A stretch of DNA of 10,736 nucleotides from Larix sibirica. Its lineage: Eukaryota > Streptophyta > Pinopsida > Pinales > Pinaceae. The position numbers and the translations under genes were made by a program. The notes below the pieces were generated by a model. It made no database searches. It saw only the letters and a program-made list of their open reading frames with translations, and was not told where the DNA came from. The DNA is taken from positions 5,688 through 16,423 of the forward strand of contig NWUY0300005023.1 of the NCBI GenBank assembly GCA_004151065.3, in the 5' to 3' direction. How positions within the stretch are numbered: the first letter of the stretch is position 1; every line of letters starts with the position of its first letter. Shown here piece by piece: positions 7,362-10,736 of this stretch.

Positions 7362-7811
7362 TCATGGAATTTGGTGATATTCATTGTCATTATTTGAGAG
7401 CCTGAGTATCCCATGGCTTAGGATGGTACTAGCATTTGCTTCCATATCAGCGTCATGGTTTAAGTTCCTTAAGATGTGGAAGGATCTGAAATGAGAAAAA
7501 GTATTCACAATTTGCTGAATTCGTTGAATGATTCGATCAAGAGCTAGATTGTTAAGGTTGGCATTTGAGTTGAGAGCTCTGATGATTGTCATAGAGTCCC
7601 CGAACACCTATAGTTTGTCGATCTTGTGATCTTTGGAAATCTGACAGCCTTTCAACAAAGCTAAGGCCTTTGCAGTATTATTTGAGAAAATGCCCAAACC
7701 CCATCTATACTTCAAACGCAGTGTTCCTCCACTGAGCCACAAAACTCCCCCAACTCCTGCTATGCCAGGATTTCTTTCAGAAGCACCATCGAATTGTGAA
7801 CTGTCCATTGC
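7362..7811 (-). pseudogene. RNase H domain of LINE-C with a lost catalytic Glu
   Basis: The family removes RNA from RNA-DNA hybrids during LINE copying. The frame reads FDGASERNPGIAGVGGVLW, RWGLGIFSNNTAKALALLKG, VFGDSMTIIRAL, then FHILRNLNHDADMEANAS, ending with TGA at 7362. Three of the four acidic residues are visible: Asp of FDGAS (codon 7788-7790), Asp of GDS (7596-7598) and Asp of DADMEAN (codon 7446-7448). The expected Glu in NNTAEALALLKG is Lys (AAG, codon 7668-7670), one G-to-A change from GAG, which should abolish catalysis. A TAG at 7608-7610 also splits the domain just before VFGDS. A TAG at 7812-7814 lies immediately upstream, so the ATG at 7806-7808 is not a true start. Length (about 150 residues) is normal for the domain. 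Confidence 0.9.
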
Positions 7812-8628
7812 CTAATTTTTTCTCCAGTCTTGAAATTCAGCGTTAGAAAGCCTGATTTTCCATGTTGGAAGGTGTTGCGATCGAAAGTTTTTACTAGGAC
7901 TGGGGGAAATGTATCCAATCTAGTTCAATTCCTTTATGCTGAGAATAGAATCTGTTCTATATTTGGAAGAGTTGAGACATTCAATCAGTAGACCTTTGGC
8001 TTGACCAACAATTTGCAAAGGGGTATAGTGCATTTCATGGAAGATAGACTTATTTCTAGTGATCCAAATTTTCCAGCATGTATATTTGGGAATAGAGATC
8101 CAGATTTGCCGCCAAAGTTTCTTTTTGGAGAGAGGTGAGGGATATGTATATTTCCAATCCTTAAAAAGATGAGTGGTGGAGATGAAGGATGGCATGATAA
8201 TGTTTAGATCTAGGAGCATGTATTTCCAGCTTGGTGAAGAGGCAATCTAGAAAAATGTGATTTAGAGTTTCATAATTGTTGCGACAGAGCGGGCACCAAA
8301 ATGGCCCATGTGATCCTCTCTTGATAAGGTTGTCACTGGTGAGCACTTCGCAACGGATTAAAGCCCAAATAAAAAAATTGATTTTGGGGAGTCCGAATGA
8401 ATCCCATACTAGTTTCCATAAGTCTTTTCTTGTAGAGTTGTGAGCTTGAAATGCATTGTATCTGAGAACAAAGGTGTAGCAGCCTTTGGGGCCCCAACCC
8501 CGTTCATCATTGTCCAGGAGGTGGATGGGAGCGCATCCTTTCAGCTTGTCGATGAGAATGGCTTTATCATATTCAAGACTGGGGGGGATGGCTGTAATTT
8601 TCCAGCTTTGCCAGTTACCATGAATTTC
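7812..8628 (-). pseudogene. zf-RVT zinc-finger region of LINE-C
   Basis: The region lies between RT and RNase H and is thought to bind nucleic acid. From 8628 the frame runs through GWGPKGCYTF, DLWKLVWDSFGLPKINFFIW and EVLTSDNLIKRG to WCPLCRNNYETLNHIFLDC. The last of these is a C-x2-C...H-x4-C knuckle, with the first Cys codon at 8293-8295. These are the hallmarks of zf-RVT (PF13966). Near 8170-8220 the reading shifts to the frame used by the RNase H: FKDWKYTYPSPLSKKKLW, then IPKYTCWKIWITRNKSIF and QAKGLLIECLN, with a TAG at 7920-7922 (expected Trp in ELDWIG). The linker then runs through WKIRLSNAEFQDWRKN to the TAG at 7812. All four zinc ligands are still present. Confidence 0.87.
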
Positions 8629-10384
8629 CTAGGAGTTGAAGTCCCTCAGTGTTATGATCCCATGTTGATTGAACCAAGCTTCAATATTTTGTAATTCATG
8701 AGTGATTTGTAGTGATTCGTTTCCCATAATCTTATCTGTGAAGATGTTTGTTTTCCTGCCATTGCCAGGAACCCAATAAAGTTCTTTTGAAAAGAATTCC
8801 CAAGAAACCTTGCACAATGACCAAGTGCTGGAACCTTTGGAAATTGGCTTTCGTTCAAGACATCTTAGATTTTCCCCTTGTAAATATTTCTTTTTGAGCA
8901 CTTGGCTGACTCTGTGATGTTTATTTTGCAGGATTTGCCAGAGGAGTTTTCCACCTAGAGCCAATTTTTCCTGGTGTGGATCCTGGATTTGAAGGCCTCC
9001 CGAGGATTTTGGTTGCTTTATGGTATCCCAATTCACTAAGTGGATTTTGTTTTCATTACGTTCCCCTCTGGACCAAAGAAAGTCTCTCAACAGTTTACCA
9101 ATCTTATATGAAACTACTTTTGGAGCAAGGAGGATGGAGAATTGATAGATAGGTAATGCGGAAAGGACAGATTTCACTAAGATCAGTTTACCGGCTTTGC
9201 TGAGCCAATGCCCTCCCCATCTTCGTATTTTTTTTATTTTTATTTTTTTATTGTGTCATCCCAGATTCCATCTTTTGAGTGACCATGAGTGATTGGGAGG
9301 CCAAGGTAGGTGAATTTTCCCCAATGAATGTGGACTTTGATTCCAAGAATTCTACTAATTTTGGCTGCAACATTGTTGTTTAGATTTCAGCAGTAGACTG
9401 AACTCTTGTGTAAGTTGATCTTGCCTCTAGAGGAATTGCAATACCAATTCATATTATGCTTGAAATTTCGGGCAATGATGGAGGAGGCTCCACCCAATAA
9501 CAGAGAATCATCGGCAAAAAGGGTATGATTGAGGGGGAGGGAGTCAAAGGTTAAGTGGAGGCTAGGTAGGGAGCCTGAAATCACATCAGAATTCAATTTT
9601 CGACTGAGGGAGTCTGCCAGGATGATGTACAGAAAAGGGGACAAGGGGCATCCTTGTCTAATTCCTCGCTTGGCTTGGAAGAAATCAGTGGGGCGACCGT
9701 TAATTAAAGGAGCGATCCATGGATTATTTATGCATGCTGAGATCCAGCTGATGAAGGTTTCCACGAATCCATAGCGATTCATAATTTTAAAGAGAAAGGA
9801 ATGCTTAACGCGATTAAATGCGTTGGTCATATCAAGCTTGATTAGCATACCTTTTTCTTCTCGAGATTTGTTGGAATGGATTGCTTCTTGAACGAGGATG
9901 ACATTGTCAAGTATTTTCCTCCCTTCCAGGAAGCCACCTTGGTTGTCTAAAATAATTTTGTTAAGCAGGGGCTTCATTCCAATCGCAAGCATCTTGGCGA
10001 TGATCTTGTATGAGGAGTTGCATAAAGAAATCGGTCTGAATCTGCTAAAAGAGATGGGATTGGTTTCCTTTGGGATGAGACACATGAAAGTGGATTTTGT
10101 GCAGCCTCCGACATTTGCCTTTGAGTGAAAGTTCCTAATCATTCTCATGAAGTATGTTTTAATGTACTGCCAGCATGCTTTGTAAAAGTGCATCGAATAT
10201 CCATCAGGGCCAGGTGCCTTGTCAGATTCGAAAGAATGAATTGTGTTGAGAACTTCCTGCTCAGAAAACGGTTTGTGAATGTCATTGTTATCCTCCGGCG
10301 TGATGCTCTTAGTAATGTGCTCCAGGAGTATTAACTCATCTTCTTCATCAGCGTTGTCATATTCCTCGAATAGCTTGGAGAAGT
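8629..10384 (-). pseudogene. Reverse transcriptase domain of LINE-C (5' end cut off)
   Basis: From the CACTA-like boundary the frame is open for about 333 codons. It gives FSKLFEEYDN, PFSEQEVLNTI, SDKAPGPDGYSMHFYKACW, TFMCLIPKETNP, FRPISLCNSSYKIIAKMLA, NQGGFLEGRKILDNVILVQE, MLIKLDMTNAFNRV, RGIRQGCPLSPFLYIILAD and LFADDSLLLGG. These are RT blocks of plant L1 LINEs. The catalytic Asp residues are intact: motif A LDM (codon 9831-9833) and FADD (9507-9518). The second Asp of motif A (AFD) is Asn. Stop TGA 9387-9389 replaces Trp in YCWN. A T-rich tract (9226-9252) holds a frameshift and two stops. The second frame (about 9225 to 8629) gives GKLILVKSVLSALP, FLWSRGE, SGGLQIQDPH and ends with TAG 8629-8631. 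The upstream endonuclease is not in the window. Confidence 0.93.
9226..9252 (-). repeat. T-rich tract that breaks the LINE-C ORF2 frame
   Basis: Runs of 8, 5 and 7 T separated by single A (A-rich on the coding strand) lie between the DDTIKK block and the RRWGGHWLSKAGKL block. The frame changes here and two TAA codons appear in the upstream frame. Slippage in the A-run is the simplest cause. Confidence 0.75.
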
Positions 10385-10736
10385 CACTACTACATATGGT
10401 CTAATTTGCCACTAAATATCGTTGTAATAGCCACGAATTTTCGTCCCTGTTGCCACGATTGGGGTTTGTTTTTTTCGTGGAAAGTGATTCATGGATATAG
10501 AGATGAAAATACCACGTCGTGGCAATAGCAATGCTTCGTTGTTGCCACGTTTCAACAACANGCTGTTTCTGAATTGGCTGATAATGTCGCTAGCATGAGC
10601 GTATCTCACAGTCCTGTTCTTTCTATAGTTCGAGTACAAATAAGAATACGAAGAATTATAGTTTGAGTAAAAATAAGAATACCAAGAATAAGAATAGAAA
10701 TTGAAAAAATACATATTGAAAATATCTAGTAGGAAT
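10385..10736. mobile_element. CACTA-like DNA transposon terminus inserted in LINE-C
   Basis: The open LINE-C frame stops exactly where CACTACTACA begins (10385). The next 160 bp hold CCACG at 10431, 10453, 10512 and 10545, and CGTGG at 10476 and 10518. Longer forms are TTGCCACGA, TTGCCACGT, CGTGGCAA and TAGCCACGA. A CACTA terminus followed by repeated subterminal motifs in both orientations is the signature of CACTA (En/Spm, CMC) transposons, where the transposase binds. The other end, the 3-bp target duplication (AGT would be the left copy) and any transposase lie off the right edge. No coding frame is visible, and the minus frame over 10412-10714 is an artefact of A/T-rich repeats. An N is at 10561. 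It could also be another type of repeat with a chance CACTA start. Confidence 0.55.
10625..10690. repeat. 33-bp tandem duplication in the CACTA-like region
   Basis: Units 10625-10657 and 10658-10690 share ATAGTT.GAGTA.AAATAAGAATAC.AAGAAT and differ at four positions. A partial third unit (AGAATAG) may follow. This lies in A-rich DNA without a gene. Confidence 0.75.

Larger units (their letters stand above)
6764..10384 (-). mobile_element. LINE-C: plant L1-like LINE with RT, zf-RVT and RNase H
   Basis: Read on the minus strand, about 3.6 kb covers, in order, the RT domain, RT C-terminus, zf-RVT zinc finger, RNase H and a 3' UTR of about 600 bp. It ends ...GCTTTAGTT plus A8 (T8 at 6764-6771 on the plus strand). 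This order is that of plant L1 elements that gained an archaeal-like RNase H. The ORF1, endonuclease and N-terminal part of ORF2 are missing because the frame stops abruptly at a CACTA-like terminus at 10385. The target-site duplication therefore cannot be tested; the 3' flank to look for is TAAGTATATACTCAAG on the minus strand. Two frameshifts and at least five premature stops make this copy non-autonomous. Confidence 0.9.

Noticed and set aside
8440-8694. 84-codon plus-strand frame
   Set aside because: Antisense to the RT/zf-RVT linker of LINE-C, which is continuous on the minus strand apart from one TAG.
9529-10128. Plus-strand frames at 9529-9774 and 9898-10128
   Set aside because: Both are antisense to the clear reverse transcriptase motifs of LINE-C.
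10412-10714. 100-codon minus-strand frame rich in Tyr/Ser/Asn
   Set aside because: Its Tyr-Ser repeats are translations of the 33-bp A-rich tandem repeat, and an N falls inside.
1-10736. A novel operon-like or defence system
   Set aside because: All recognisable proteins are decayed plant LINE domains. There is no set of intact, co-oriented genes that could form a system.

Overview
The window looks like repeat-rich, gene-poor nuclear DNA from a seed plant. A gymnosperm such as a conifer is plausible, but this is an inference from style, not from a diagnostic gene. The signs are decayed plant L1-type LINE fragments with RNase H domains, a tRNA-headed SINE-like element, a CACTA-like transposon end and long AT-rich stretches. 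I see no intact host gene, no rRNA or tRNA gene and no CRISPR array. Two ambiguous bases (N) occur at 3448 and 10561.

Layout, left to right. (1) 1-991, minus strand: the 3' part of LINE-A (end of the reverse transcriptase plus zf-RVT), running off the left edge. (2) 1098-2047, plus strand: decayed coding-like DNA in three frames, not recognised. It is followed by a hairpin (2150-2184) and a 126-127 bp direct duplication (2206-2458). (3) 2753-2943, minus strand: a SINE-like element with box A, box B and an oligo(A) end. (4) 2944-3958: AT-rich DNA holding a second direct duplication (about 132 bp) with a 22-bp perfect palindrome. (5) 3970-5531, plus strand: LINE-B, a 5'-truncated insertion. It ends in A8 and is flanked by 11-bp direct repeats. 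It carries the end of an RNase H reading frame, closed by tandem stops, and then a separate coiled-coil reading frame. (6) 5621-5950, plus strand: a short reading frame that may be the start of another LINE ORF1. (7) 5951-6763: AT-rich, nothing recognised. (8) 6764-10384, minus strand: LINE-C, with RT, zf-RVT, RNase H and a 3' UTR ending in oligo(A). It is broken by stops and frameshifts and has a dead RNase H. (9) 10385-10736: a CACTA-like terminus with clustered CCACG/CGTGG motifs that cuts into LINE-C and runs off the right edge.

The elements do not form a working pathway. They are independent insertions by copy-out (LINE, SINE) and cut-and-paste (CACTA) mechanisms, now decaying. Many nonsense codons are TAG/TAA in places where Gln or Trp would be expected, which fits C-to-T decay of methylated transposon DNA. 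The most unusual object is the coiled-coil frame downstream of the RNase H in LINE-B. It could be an extra LINE ORF or captured host sequence. I found no convincing evidence for a new functional system.
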